10,168 nucleotides of DNA, taken from contig JAFGEY010000356.1 in the NCBI GenBank assembly GCA_016931365.1, positions 1-10,168 on the forward strand, written 5' to 3'. Shown piece by piece: positions 1-6,316 of the stretch; the first letter of the stretch is position 1; each line of letters opens with the position of its first letter. Below the pieces are notes generated by a model. That model saw only the letters and a list, made by a program, of their open reading frames with translations, searched no databases and was not told where the DNA came from. The DNA is from Anaerolineae bacterium. Its GTDB lineage: Bacteria > Chloroflexota > Anaerolineae > JAFGEY01. A program made the position numbers and the translations under genes.

Positions 1-690
1 CCACTGCGCCGATTCCTTTTCGATGAACGCATCCGACGGGCCGCGGCAGCCCACACAGGGGTGTCCGGCGCGGGTGCAGGGCGCGCGGCAGCCCCCCCGC
101 GTCGATGTGCCGACGCACAGATAGCCCTGGTTGACCAGGCAAATGTCGGGCAGCACCTCGCCGCGCTGGAAACCGGACAGATGAGCCGGGCGCATATCGC
201 GCAGCTTGCGGCGACCGCACTCCTGGCAGACCGTGCGCGAGGCTTCAAACGTCGAAGGCTCGGAAAGCACGGCCATAAACAACTCCGGCGTCGGCGGGCA
301 GCCGGGCAGGTAGAGATCGACCTCGACCGCGGCGTCGATGGGATGCGAGCGGGGCAGCAAGCGCGGCACGTGATGCCGCTCGGCCTGGGCCATAAAGAGC
401 GCGCGCACCTCGTCGCGGTCGCCCAGGTTAGCAACGCCGCCCGAAATGGCACACGTCCCCACGGCGACAACCTGCTCCGCCCGGCGCGCGGCGCGGCGCA
501 GGTTATACAGGTCTTCGTCGGTGCGCACCCCGCCGCTGACCAGCAGAATATCAACCTGGGGTACGTCGTAGGCGGAAACGACCAGGGGCATATACACGAG
601 TTCATACTGCTCGACCCAGGCTTCGGCATTGAGCAGCGACACTTCGCACCCCGCACACCCCGAAAGTTGCAACACGGCAAACTGTTTCAT
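1..690 (-). CDS. [NiFe]-hydrogenase small subunit, group 3 type (partial)
   Basis: This is the N-terminal 230 codons of a cytoplasmic [NiFe]-hydrogenase small (electron-transfer) subunit; the frame stays open to the left edge, so the C-terminus is missing. The proximal [4Fe-4S] ligands are visible as C12 and C15 in SGCAGCEVSLLN, C80 in GTCAISGG, and C131 in LPGCPPTPEL. The second half is Cys-rich (C155, C158, C184, C192, C201, C205, C212, C215) and ends in PCVGCRGP, as in small subunits that carry additional clusters (MvhG or sulfhydrogenase-delta relatives, groups 3b/3c). There is no Tat signal, which fits a soluble group 3 enzyme. The family passes electrons between H2 and a partner NAD(P)- or heterodisulfide-linked module; the large subunit must lie outside the window. 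The ATG at 690-688 overlaps the TGA of the preceding phosphotransferase gene, implying translational coupling. Subgroup assignment is uncertain. Confidence 0.88.
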   Translation of the reverse strand, partial: MKQFAVLQLSGCAGCEVSLLNAEAWVEQYELVYMPLVVSAYDVPQVDILLVSGGVRTDEDLYNLRRAARRAEQVVAVGTCAISGGVANLGDRDEVRALFMAQAERHHVPRLLPRSHPIDAAVEVDLYLPGCPPTPELFMAVLSEPSTFEASRTVCQECGRRKLRDMRPAHLSGFQRGEVLPDICLVNQGYLCVGTSTRGGCRAPCTRAGHPCVGCRGPSDAFIEKESAQW

Positions 691-1733
691 CCGCCCTCCT
701 CGCCGGCAACCTGTTCTGCACGTTCGAGCAGGCGCACCATCCGCGCCCACAGCTCGTCCGCCGACCATTGAACCTGCGAGAGCCGCTGGCGATCCGGCCC
801 GTTGAACTTGCTCCACAAGGCGCGCAAAACGAGCAGCGGCCAGCGCGTCGAGATAAGACGATCCCACAGCGTCAGGCGGGCATCAAAGGCGGGATCGTCG
901 GCCGGGCGGCAATAGTGCTCACGAAACCAGGCGTGCTCCGGCTCGGACACACCCTCCCAGGCGGCGTGCCAGCGCAGATCGGCCAGGTCAAAGGCGAGGT
1001 CGCCCCAGCCGGAAAACTCCCAATCGACCCAGCGCGCCGTGCCATCCCGCCCCCAAACGGTGTTGGCCAGGTTGGCATCGACGCGGCACAGGCCCATCGC
1101 CACGTACTCTCGCCCCGGATCGACGTCCGTTTTGGCAAACATCTCGGCGCAGCCGTCCACCAGCCGCCGCATGCGATCCAGCAAGGCCCGTTCCGTCAGA
1201 CCGCCACCCAGGTCTGACGCCCCGAGCGAGGCCAACCAGGGGCCATACAGGTCGAGAAAACCGTTCAGATCGGCCAGGTAAGGCGCGTAAGCGAACCAGT
1301 GGAAAAAGGCGTCCATCACCGCGCTCTCGCTGTACTGTGACGGCGACAAGTCGTGCATCTGTTGAAACGACCGCAGCAGCGCCGCCAACTGCTGCGCGCT
1401 GACCGGAGGCCGGATCGGCTCACCATCCAGCCAGCGATAGACCACCGTCGGAAAAGGCAGCAACGCGCAGCCGGTGTCAAGCCGCAGCGGCTCCGGCGCA
1501 ATATCAAGGCCCACTTGACACAAGAGACGCATATTGGCATACTCGCGCTCGGCGCGCTGTCGCCCATCGTCGACACAGAGCTTGCAGGCCAAAGACCCGC
1601 CGTCCACATCAACGCGATAGAGCGCATTGTTGTTGCCGCCGGCGATGCGGCGCACACCGCAGCCATCGACGGCCATTTCGACCTGCTGCGCCTCGTGTGC
1701 GGCAGCGACGGCGCGCAGCGCACGCCCAATCAT
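687..1733 (-). CDS. APH-like (protein-kinase-fold) small-molecule phosphotransferase
   Basis: This is a 348-residue phosphotransferase of the aminoglycoside phosphotransferase/choline kinase superfamily. A glycine/asparagine-rich loop lies at about residues 31-40 (AGGNNNALYRV), followed by the presumptive ATP lysine K51 in LACKLCV and its partner E63. The catalytic segment is LCRVDANLANTVW (D219, N224), and the metal-binding aspartate is D237 in WVDWEFSGWGDLAFDLADL. In the usual HxDxxxxN motif the histidine is replaced by R217, while the aspartate and asparagine are kept. An ATG lies 23 codons further upstream, but the start at 1733 is preferred because it forms a 4-bp ATGA overlap with the stop of the methyltransferase fusion; the longer form would overlap that gene by 73 bp. 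The 3' end overlaps the hydrogenase gene in the same way. The substrate cannot be read from the sequence; antibiotic resistance is possible but not indicated by the context. Confidence 0.82.
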   Translation of the reverse strand: MIGRALRAVAAAHEAQQVEMAVDGCGVRRIAGGNNNALYRVDVDGGSLACKLCVDDGRQRAEREYANMRLLCQVGLDIAPEPLRLDTGCALLPFPTVVYRWLDGEPIRPPVSAQQLAALLRSFQQMHDLSPSQYSESAVMDAFFHWFAYAPYLADLNGFLDLYGPWLASLGASDLGGGLTERALLDRMRRLVDGCAEMFAKTDVDPGREYVAMGLCRVDANLANTVWGRDGTARWVDWEFSGWGDLAFDLADLRWHAAWEGVSEPEHAWFREHYCRPADDPAFDARLTLWDRLISTRWPLLVLRALWSKFNGPDRQRLSQVQWSADELWARMVRLLERAEQVAGEEGG

Positions 1734-3043
1734 ATCACCCCCGTCGGCGGCTCGCCACGGATCAGCGCCCGCAGGCGGCCCGGATCGCAAAAGGGCATGC
1801 ACCTGGTCACACGCTCCAGCCGCCCGCGCCGGATGCAGGCCAGCATCTCCTCTTCCAGCCAGGGCACGCGCACGCGCACGCCTTCAAATTCGACCTCCGT
1901 TTCGGTCTGGTTCATCGACGGCACCCAGGTTTCCCCTTCGCGACGGTGCAGGTCGCCCATGATCTCGACCATCACGCCGTCAAAGTTGAAACGGCCAAAA
2001 TGCGAGCGATAGGTGTCGTCGTGGCAAAGCTCGACCGGTTTGATCACGCTATCCTCAAACAACGCTTGAAAGCGATAGGTATCTTGCGGGGGCATCTCTA
2101 GATCAATGTCGCTGACCCTGACCGGCGCGCCGTGCAGGGCCACCGACGTGCCGCCGACCACCTTGTAGGCGACGCCGTGCGCGTCGAGCCGGGTCACGAT
2201 CTCACGCAGCACCGCCCGCCAACGCGGCTTGACGGCCAGGGCCAGCAGATGCTCCACCCCGCCGTGCAGGCAGGGATCGGTGCTGACGCGATAGTTGAGG
2301 TCGACCCAGCGCGCCCAATCTTCGCCCTCCAGTGTGTTGACGCCCTCCTCGTGCTGGCTGACCAGCGCCTCGACGCCCCAGATTTCGACCACGTCCAGAC
2401 CAGCGCCGCGCAGGGTCGGCGTCACCTCGGTTGGGTGGGCAAAATAGGCCACAAAAGAATCTTCGCCTCTGGGTGGCAGCACGCCCGTTGCCAGAACCCT
2501 CTCGGCCTGGGGTGATGGATCGAGCACGCCAGCCTCTTTGGCTGCCGCGTAGCGCAGTGGGGCATAACGGGTAACATAGGCCGTCCAGAGCTGCCCGCCC
2601 GGTCGGAGCACCCGCACCACTTCGGCCAGAGCCTGTTTTCGATCCGCTTCTTCCAGCAGGTGATACAGCGGCCCCATCAACAAAACCACATCAAAGGAAC
2701 CGTCGATGAAACGCGACAGGTCGGTGGCCGTGCCGTGCTCGTAAGCGTCCAGCGTGACGCCGGCTTCGGCGACCCTATCGCGCGCCAGGGCCAGGTTGCC
2801 CCGTGACAGATCGAACAGTGTCACCCGGTAGCCGCGGCGGGTCAACTCGATCGCATAGCGGCCCGGCCCGCCGCCGCAGTCCAGCACCCGCACCGGGGGT
2901 GGTGGCAGGTGCTCGTCGAACGCGCGCAGCGTGACGGCCAGCTCGGTGCGGTGACGGTTCAGCCGCTCCCACTCGTAGCCCGGATCGGAATCATACCGGC
3001 TTTCGACGTGCTGCAAGGCTGCGTCGATGTGCTGCAAAGGCAT
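1730..3043 (-). CDS. SAM methyltransferase fused to a nucleotidyltransferase-like domain
   Basis: This 437-residue protein has two recognisable halves. Residues about 50-160 are a class I SAM-dependent methyltransferase: motif I VRVLDCGGGPGRYAIEL (51-67), the acidic residue after strand 2 in VTLFDLS (D78), FDVVLLMGPLYHL (118-129), and VLRPGG (145-150). Residues about 275-437 look like a minimal nucleotidyltransferase: GGTSVALHG (297-305), then SDIDLE (311-316, acidic pair D312/D314) and a possible third acidic residue E360 in VMVEIMGD. Such domains transfer NMP to small molecules, proteins or RNA; some belong to toxin-antitoxin pairs. The frame is continuous through the junction, so no frameshift or stop explains the fusion. 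The start is supported by a purine-rich site (AGAGGGGGAG) just upstream of the ATG. The gene is translationally coupled to the APH-like phosphotransferase. The substrates are unknown; the methyltransferase half is more certain than the nucleotidyltransferase half. Confidence 0.83.
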   Translation of the reverse strand: MPLQHIDAALQHVESRYDSDPGYEWERLNRHRTELAVTLRAFDEHLPPPPVRVLDCGGGPGRYAIELTRRGYRVTLFDLSRGNLALARDRVAEAGVTLDAYEHGTATDLSRFIDGSFDVVLLMGPLYHLLEEADRKQALAEVVRVLRPGGQLWTAYVTRYAPLRYAAAKEAGVLDPSPQAERVLATGVLPPRGEDSFVAYFAHPTEVTPTLRGAGLDVVEIWGVEALVSQHEEGVNTLEGEDWARWVDLNYRVSTDPCLHGGVEHLLALAVKPRWRAVLREIVTRLDAHGVAYKVVGGTSVALHGAPVRVSDIDLEMPPQDTYRFQALFEDSVIKPVELCHDDTYRSHFGRFNFDGVMVEIMGDLHRREGETWVPSMNQTETEVEFEGVRVRVPWLEEEMLACIRRGRLERVTRCMPFCDPGRLRALIRGEPPTGVI

Positions 3044-3077
3044 CTTGGCTCCCCCTCTATATCAGAAATCTTGCTCG

Positions 3078-3140
3078 TTCCCACGCCCCGGCATGGGAGC
3101 GCCTCCCTGGCGCTGGTTTCGACGGCGTTCTACCGAACGC
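3078..3140. repeat. cluster of three small intergenic palindromes
   Basis: The 115-bp gap between the kinase stop and the methyltransferase fusion contains three adjacent hairpin-capable sequences. At 3079-3098 TCCCACGC faces GCATGGGA with one mismatch (7 of 8 pairs). At 3098-3114 AGCGCC and GGCGCT form a perfect 6-bp stem around TCCCT. At 3125-3140 GCGTTC and GAACGC form a perfect 6-bp stem around TACC. A further GACGGC/GCCGTC pair (3121-3126 and 3155-3160) reaches the kinase stop codon. No T-run follows on the transcribed minus strand, so an intrinsic terminator is not supported. The CTCGTTCCCACGC core resembles a dispersed bacterial intergenic repeat that I know from memory; this copy would be degenerate. 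Confidence 0.55.
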
Positions 3141-3158
3141 ACTCAACCAGCAAAGCCG

Positions 3159-4082
3159 TCAGATCACACTCACCTGTCCCACCAATCGCTGCACCAGCGC
3201 CGCATCGCCGACGGCAGTGCCTTCCTGCATCGCCGCCGCCGTGCCGCAAGCCACCGCCCGCCGCGCCGTCTCATGGGCGTCGCAACCTTCGCTCACCGCC
3301 CAGATCAGCCCGGCCAACGTCGCATCGCCCGCGCCGATGGGGCTGCGCGCGTCGACCCATGGCGGCCTGGCGGCGACGATTTCGCCATCCAGGCCCAGAA
3401 TCAGTCCCTTTGCCCCCCGCGTGAGGACGATCAATTCGATGCCCTGATTCATAAAATGCCGCACCGCATCCCGGCAGGCCGTTTCGTCGTCCAGCGAGAG
3501 ACCGAGCAGTTCGGCGGCTTCCTCGTCGTTGGGCTTGAAACAAAAGGGCGCCGCCCCAAAACCTTCGCGCAGTGCCGCGCCGCTGCTGTCGAGAAATGCC
3601 CGCCCGCCCTTTGACTGCACCAGGTGAATCAGTTGCGCGTACAGGTCGGACGGTGCGCCGGGCGGCAGGCTGCCGCAAAAGGCCCAGCAATCGCCCACTT
3701 GGGCCGTCTGGTCGACCAGGGCCAGCATCGCCGCCACGTGCGCCGCCTCGGCGCGTGCGCCCGGTTCATTGATCTTGGTATACTGCCCGCTCGATTCGTC
3801 GAACAGGGTGATGTTTTGGCGCGATTCATCCTCGACCTCGACAAAACGCACCGTAAACCCGGCTTCGATCAGGCCGCGTCGCAAGGTCTGGCCGGTCGCG
3901 CCGCCGACCAAGCCGACGATCGTGCTGTCGATGCCCAGCGCTCGCAGCGCGCGCGAGACGTTCATCCCTTTGCCGGCCAGGTCGAGGCGCAGCACCTGCG
4001 CGCGATTCAACTCGCCCAGACGCAGCGCGGGCACGCTGAGGGTTTTATCAAGCGAGGGGTTGAGGCTGACGGTATAAATCAT
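3159..4082 (-). CDS. PfkB-family hexose kinase, 1-phosphofructokinase/LacC-like
   Basis: This is a 307-residue sugar kinase of the FruK/LacC/PfkB branch, a cytoplasmic enzyme that uses ATP to phosphorylate a sugar phosphate (fructose-1-phosphate, fructose-6-phosphate or tagatose-6-phosphate in known members). Diagnostic segments appear in order: MIYTVSLNPSLDKTL at the N-terminus, AGKGMNVSRALRALG (36-50), YTKINEPG (101-108), FCGSLPPG (135-142), FKPNDEEAAELLG (182-194), and SPIGAGDATLAGL (247-259) with the catalytic base D253. The length is normal for the family. The ATG at 4082 has AAGGAC about 6 nt upstream and yields the conserved N-terminus; the in-frame ATG at 4160 would read through the upstream palindrome and into the preceding gene, so it is rejected. 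The gene follows a second, unlike PfkB kinase. Substrate specificity within the branch cannot be fixed from the motifs. Confidence 0.88.
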   Translation of the reverse strand: MIYTVSLNPSLDKTLSVPALRLGELNRAQVLRLDLAGKGMNVSRALRALGIDSTIVGLVGGATGQTLRRGLIEAGFTVRFVEVEDESRQNITLFDESSGQYTKINEPGARAEAAHVAAMLALVDQTAQVGDCWAFCGSLPPGAPSDLYAQLIHLVQSKGGRAFLDSSGAALREGFGAAPFCFKPNDEEAAELLGLSLDDETACRDAVRHFMNQGIELIVLTRGAKGLILGLDGEIVAARPPWVDARSPIGAGDATLAGLIWAVSEGCDAHETARRAVACGTAAAMQEGTAVGDAALVQRLVGQVSVI

Positions 4083-4099
4083 TGCTAGTCCTTGATAAT

Positions 4100-4143
4100 G
4101 TGTACTGCGTATCTCGTGACAAAATACGCAATACGCAGTACAC
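4100..4143. repeat. perfect 13-bp inverted repeat with internal 7-bp tandem copy
   Basis: GTGTACTGCGTAT (4100-4112) is the exact reverse complement of ATACGCAGTACAC (4131-4143), with 18 nt between them. Immediately before the right arm, ATACGCA is repeated in tandem (4124-4130 and 4131-4137), so a second stem between TGCGTAT and the inner copy is also possible. On the transcribed minus strand the hairpin begins 1 nt after the TGA of the upstream kinase, and its far arm ends 17 nt before the ATG of the downstream kinase, just ahead of its ribosome binding site. It fills most of the 62-bp junction. No T-run follows, so a role in 3'-end protection or partial polarity is more likely than full termination. 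Confidence 0.8.
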
Positions 4144-4144
4144 C

Positions 4145-5329
4145 TCATTCCTTTTTCCACATCCGGTACGTCTCATCAAACTCCCAACCCTCCGCGTCGA
4201 TGCACATCTCGTGCTTGGGCCAACCATCGGCAACGCGCTGCATCGTCTCTTCCCAGGTGTGCAGCCCGCCGAGGGCATCCGCCGCTTCGACATTGCACGC
4301 GCCCACCGCCACCGCTGCGTTGACCGCTTCTTCTGGGCCCAGTCCGCGCAGCAATGCCGCCAGGAACCCGGCAATGGTCGCATCGCCGGCGCCGGTGGTG
4401 CCGACCAAATTGGCCTTGAAACAGGGCGACCACAGATCTCGATTTGCCCACCGTTCTGGATCGGACGGTGTGGCGCGGCCCATCTCGGCAATCTGGTCGG
4501 CGCCGGCAGTGCGCATATATAGACCCCGCTCGCCGAGCTTGAGCACAACAATCTTGCAGCCCAGGCGGACCAGCCGGGCGCTGACCTCGGCCAGCAAGTC
4601 AAGCGTGATCAGAGGCAAAATATCGCCGCCGTTGGCCTGCTGCTTGAGCTGATCGTAGACAGGTTGGTAGAGCATAAACAAGATTTCTTCGATACTGGGC
4701 AAAAACACGTCGACAAAGCGCAGCGTCCGGGCACAGACATCGAGCCAAAAGACTTTTCCTGCTTCGGAGGCCGGATCGGGCAGGCTCATATCGAGCGAGG
4801 TGGTCAGGCCGCGCTGCTTGGCCCGATAATAGGCCAGCGCAAGCTGCACACCGCTGTTAGCGTACATGCGCGGGAGCACCGGCGGGTAGCCGAGGTGAAA
4901 CAGCCGCGCGTCGGGCGCTGTTTTCCAGTTGATGTCTCCGGCGACAAAGGTGCTATTGGCCCCCACGCAGTGCAAGAATATGCGGTCAATGCCGGGCGGA
5001 CTGACGATCAGCGTGTACGACGTGTCGGATGCCGGATCGACGATCAGGCCGTCGGCCAGGTCTGAGCCAAACGTGCGGATCACCTGCCGCACCGACTGCC
5101 CGAACAGGTCATCGCCGATCTTGGCGATCAATCGAGTCTTGACCCCCAGTTTATTCAGCGCCAGCCCCGTGTTCGACACTGCGCCGCCGGTGGATAGGGT
5201 CGCCGCGCCGATCTGGATCAGTTGACCGGGACGAAATGCATCGAAAAATTGACCCTTGGCCACCCCACTCAGATCGGGGATGATGTCCAGGCAAAGGTGC
5301 CCGGCGACAATAGCTTCATAATTTGACAT
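4145..5329 (-). CDS. PfkB/ribokinase-family carbohydrate kinase, long C-terminal form
   Basis: This 394-residue kinase belongs to the ribokinase/PfkB family and is longer than the usual 300-330 residues. PfkB signature 1 is seen in STGGAVSNTGLALNKLG (46-62) followed by KIGDDLFG (70-77); IEEI at 213-216 matches the NxxE-like region; VVLKLGERGLY (261-271) precedes the nucleotide site; GTTGAGDATIAGF (310-322) carries the catalytic base D316. After the kinase core there is a tail ending WEFDETYRMWKKE that is not part of the common fold. The ATG at 5329 begins the conserved strand YEAIVAGHLCLDIIPD and has GGAGGGAG about 10 nt upstream; the longer frame from 5401 would translate the palindrome at 5357-5396 and is rejected. 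The family phosphorylates ribose, fructose, ketoses, nucleosides and others. The neighbouring D-lyxose isomerase suggests a ketose substrate, which is inference. Confidence 0.86.
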   Translation of the reverse strand: MSNYEAIVAGHLCLDIIPDLSGVAKGQFFDAFRPGQLIQIGAATLSTGGAVSNTGLALNKLGVKTRLIAKIGDDLFGQSVRQVIRTFGSDLADGLIVDPASDTSYTLIVSPPGIDRIFLHCVGANSTFVAGDINWKTAPDARLFHLGYPPVLPRMYANSGVQLALAYYRAKQRGLTTSLDMSLPDPASEAGKVFWLDVCARTLRFVDVFLPSIEEILFMLYQPVYDQLKQQANGGDILPLITLDLLAEVSARLVRLGCKIVVLKLGERGLYMRTAGADQIAEMGRATPSDPERWANRDLWSPCFKANLVGTTGAGDATIAGFLAALLRGLGPEEAVNAAVAVGACNVEAADALGGLHTWEETMQRVADGWPKHEMCIDAEGWEFDETYRMWKKE

Positions 5330-5356
5330 AGACAACCATCTCCCTCCACAAACCCT

Positions 5357-5396
5357 AGACTGCCGACCGCGGATGGTGGTCGGTGGTCGGCAGTCT
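5357..5396. repeat. perfect 12-bp inverted repeat with internal 7-bp tandem copy
   Basis: AGACTGCCGACC (5357-5368) is the exact reverse complement of GGTCGGCAGTCT (5385-5396), separated by 16 nt. The spacer ends in GGTCGGT (5378-5384), a near-copy of the first 7 bases of the right arm, so a shifted stem is also possible. On the transcribed strand it starts 4 nt past the TGA of the GH16 gene and ends before the ribosome binding site of the kinase. Its architecture matches that of the palindrome at 4100-4143, although the two sequences are unrelated. Confidence 0.8.
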
Positions 5397-5400
5397 GCCA

Positions 5401-6315
5401 TCAGTTTATCTGTTCATAGACGCGCACGTAATCGATCTGCATTTGCTGGGGAAAGACTGCATCGTCGATGCCCTGCTGGCCGCCCCAGCTCCCGCCGACG
5501 GCGATGTTGAGGATGAGATATTGCGGGCGGTCGTAGGGCCAGACATCGACGCCGGCGCCTTCGTTCTTGAACGTAAAGTACTTGCGGTCATCCACAAAAA
5601 AGTCGATGTGATCCGCAAACCACTCGACGGCGTAAACATGAAACTCTTCATAGGGTTTGGAGACGGTCAGACTCGCGTTCTTTTGGGTTTTGTTGACATG
5701 GTTGTAGGCCGAGGTGTGGATGCTACCGTACACGCGATTCGGATCAAATCCCACATTCTCCATAATGTCAATCTCGCCGCAGGCCGGCCAGCCCACCGTG
5801 TCGATATTGGTACCCAACATCCAGATCGCCGGCCACATCCCCTTGCCGGTGGGCAGTTTGGCCCGCACCTCGATCCGTCCATAGGTCCACTCGCCGCTGC
5901 CCCGCGTGATCAGGCTGGCCGAAGTGTACTCGCACTCTTGGGACGGATCTCTACGCGCCTCGATGATCAACATCCCATTCTCGACGCGGGCGTTTTCCTG
6001 GCGGCGCATGGTATAGTACTGCCGCTCGTTGTTGCGGATGTAGCCAACCTCGTAATCCCACCTGGCCGGATCGGGCAGGCCGGGGACATCAAACTCGTCG
6101 GCCCAGACCAGCCGCCACCCACCGGCGGCGCTATACGGCGTAGCGGTTGGCGACGGCGCGGTAGGGGTCGGTGTGAGAGTTGGAGTCGGTGCAAGAGTCG
6201 GCGTGGAGGTCGGCTCGGGCGTGAATGTAGGCGTAGGCGACAACGTGGGCGAAGTAGAACAGGCCATAATCAGCGCCTCCATAAGCAAAACACAAACAAT
6301 GAGCCTGGGTTTCAT
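5401..6315 (-). CDS. GH16 beta-glucanase (laminarinase-like) lipoprotein
   Basis: This is a 304-residue secreted glycoside hydrolase of family 16, which cleaves beta-1,3(-1,4)-glucans with retention of configuration. Residues 1-19 form a short lipoprotein signal with a lipobox-like LIMAC; C19 is the presumed lipidated residue. A Pro/Thr/Ser-rich linker of repeated TPT units (about 20-60) follows and should hold the enzyme away from the membrane. The catalytic domain begins at WRLVWADEFDVPGLP (67-81), shows SGEWTYGRIEVRAKLPTGKG (140-159), and contains the active-site motif EIDIME at 181-186 (nucleophile E181, acid/base E186, helper D183), then GSIHTSAY and the closing IDYVRVYEQ. The ATG at 6315 is chosen over an upstream in-frame one because it starts the signal peptide and has GGAGG about 6 nt before it. 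It lies 1 nt after the stop of the phosphodiesterase gene, so the two are co-translated. Confidence 0.93.
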   Translation of the reverse strand: MKPRLIVCVLLMEALIMACSTSPTLSPTPTFTPEPTSTPTLAPTPTLTPTPTAPSPTATPYSAAGGWRLVWADEFDVPGLPDPARWDYEVGYIRNNERQYYTMRRQENARVENGMLIIEARRDPSQECEYTSASLITRGSGEWTYGRIEVRAKLPTGKGMWPAIWMLGTNIDTVGWPACGEIDIMENVGFDPNRVYGSIHTSAYNHVNKTQKNASLTVSKPYEEFHVYAVEWFADHIDFFVDDRKYFTFKNEGAGVDVWPYDRPQYLILNIAVGGSWGGQQGIDDAVFPQQMQIDYVRVYEQIN

Positions 6316-6316
6316 A

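Noticed and set aside
61..771. 236-codon plus-strand frame opposite the hydrogenase subunit
   Set aside because: The opposite strand has the hydrogenase cysteine motifs in order and an ATGA-coupled start; this frame has no motif and an Ala/Arg-rich composition.
687..1733. Aminoglycoside resistance gene
   Set aside because: Only the fold and motifs are visible; the sequence is not one of the known resistance enzymes I recognise, and the neighbours are a hydrogenase subunit and a methyltransferase fusion, not a resistance island.
1353..2012. 219-codon plus-strand frame across the phosphotransferase/methyltransferase junction
   Set aside because: It lies antisense to both genes and across their overlap, and shows no domain or ribosome binding site.
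3061..3158. CRISPR or tandem repeat array
   Set aside because: The hairpins differ from one another and there are no regularly spaced direct repeats here or elsewhere in the window.
4100..4143. Rho-independent terminator between the two kinase genes
   Set aside because: The stem is strong but no T-run follows on the transcribed strand and the loop is long, so only a repeat or hairpin is claimed.
4083..4160. N-terminal extension of the 1-phosphofructokinase-like kinase (start at 4160)
   Set aside because: It would translate the 13-bp palindrome and overlap the upstream kinase gene; the conserved family N-terminus and a ribosome binding site support 4082.
6130..6250. Tandem repeat locus (period near 6-18 bp)
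   Set aside because: The repetition is explained by the TPT-rich linker of the GH16 lipoprotein and stays in frame.
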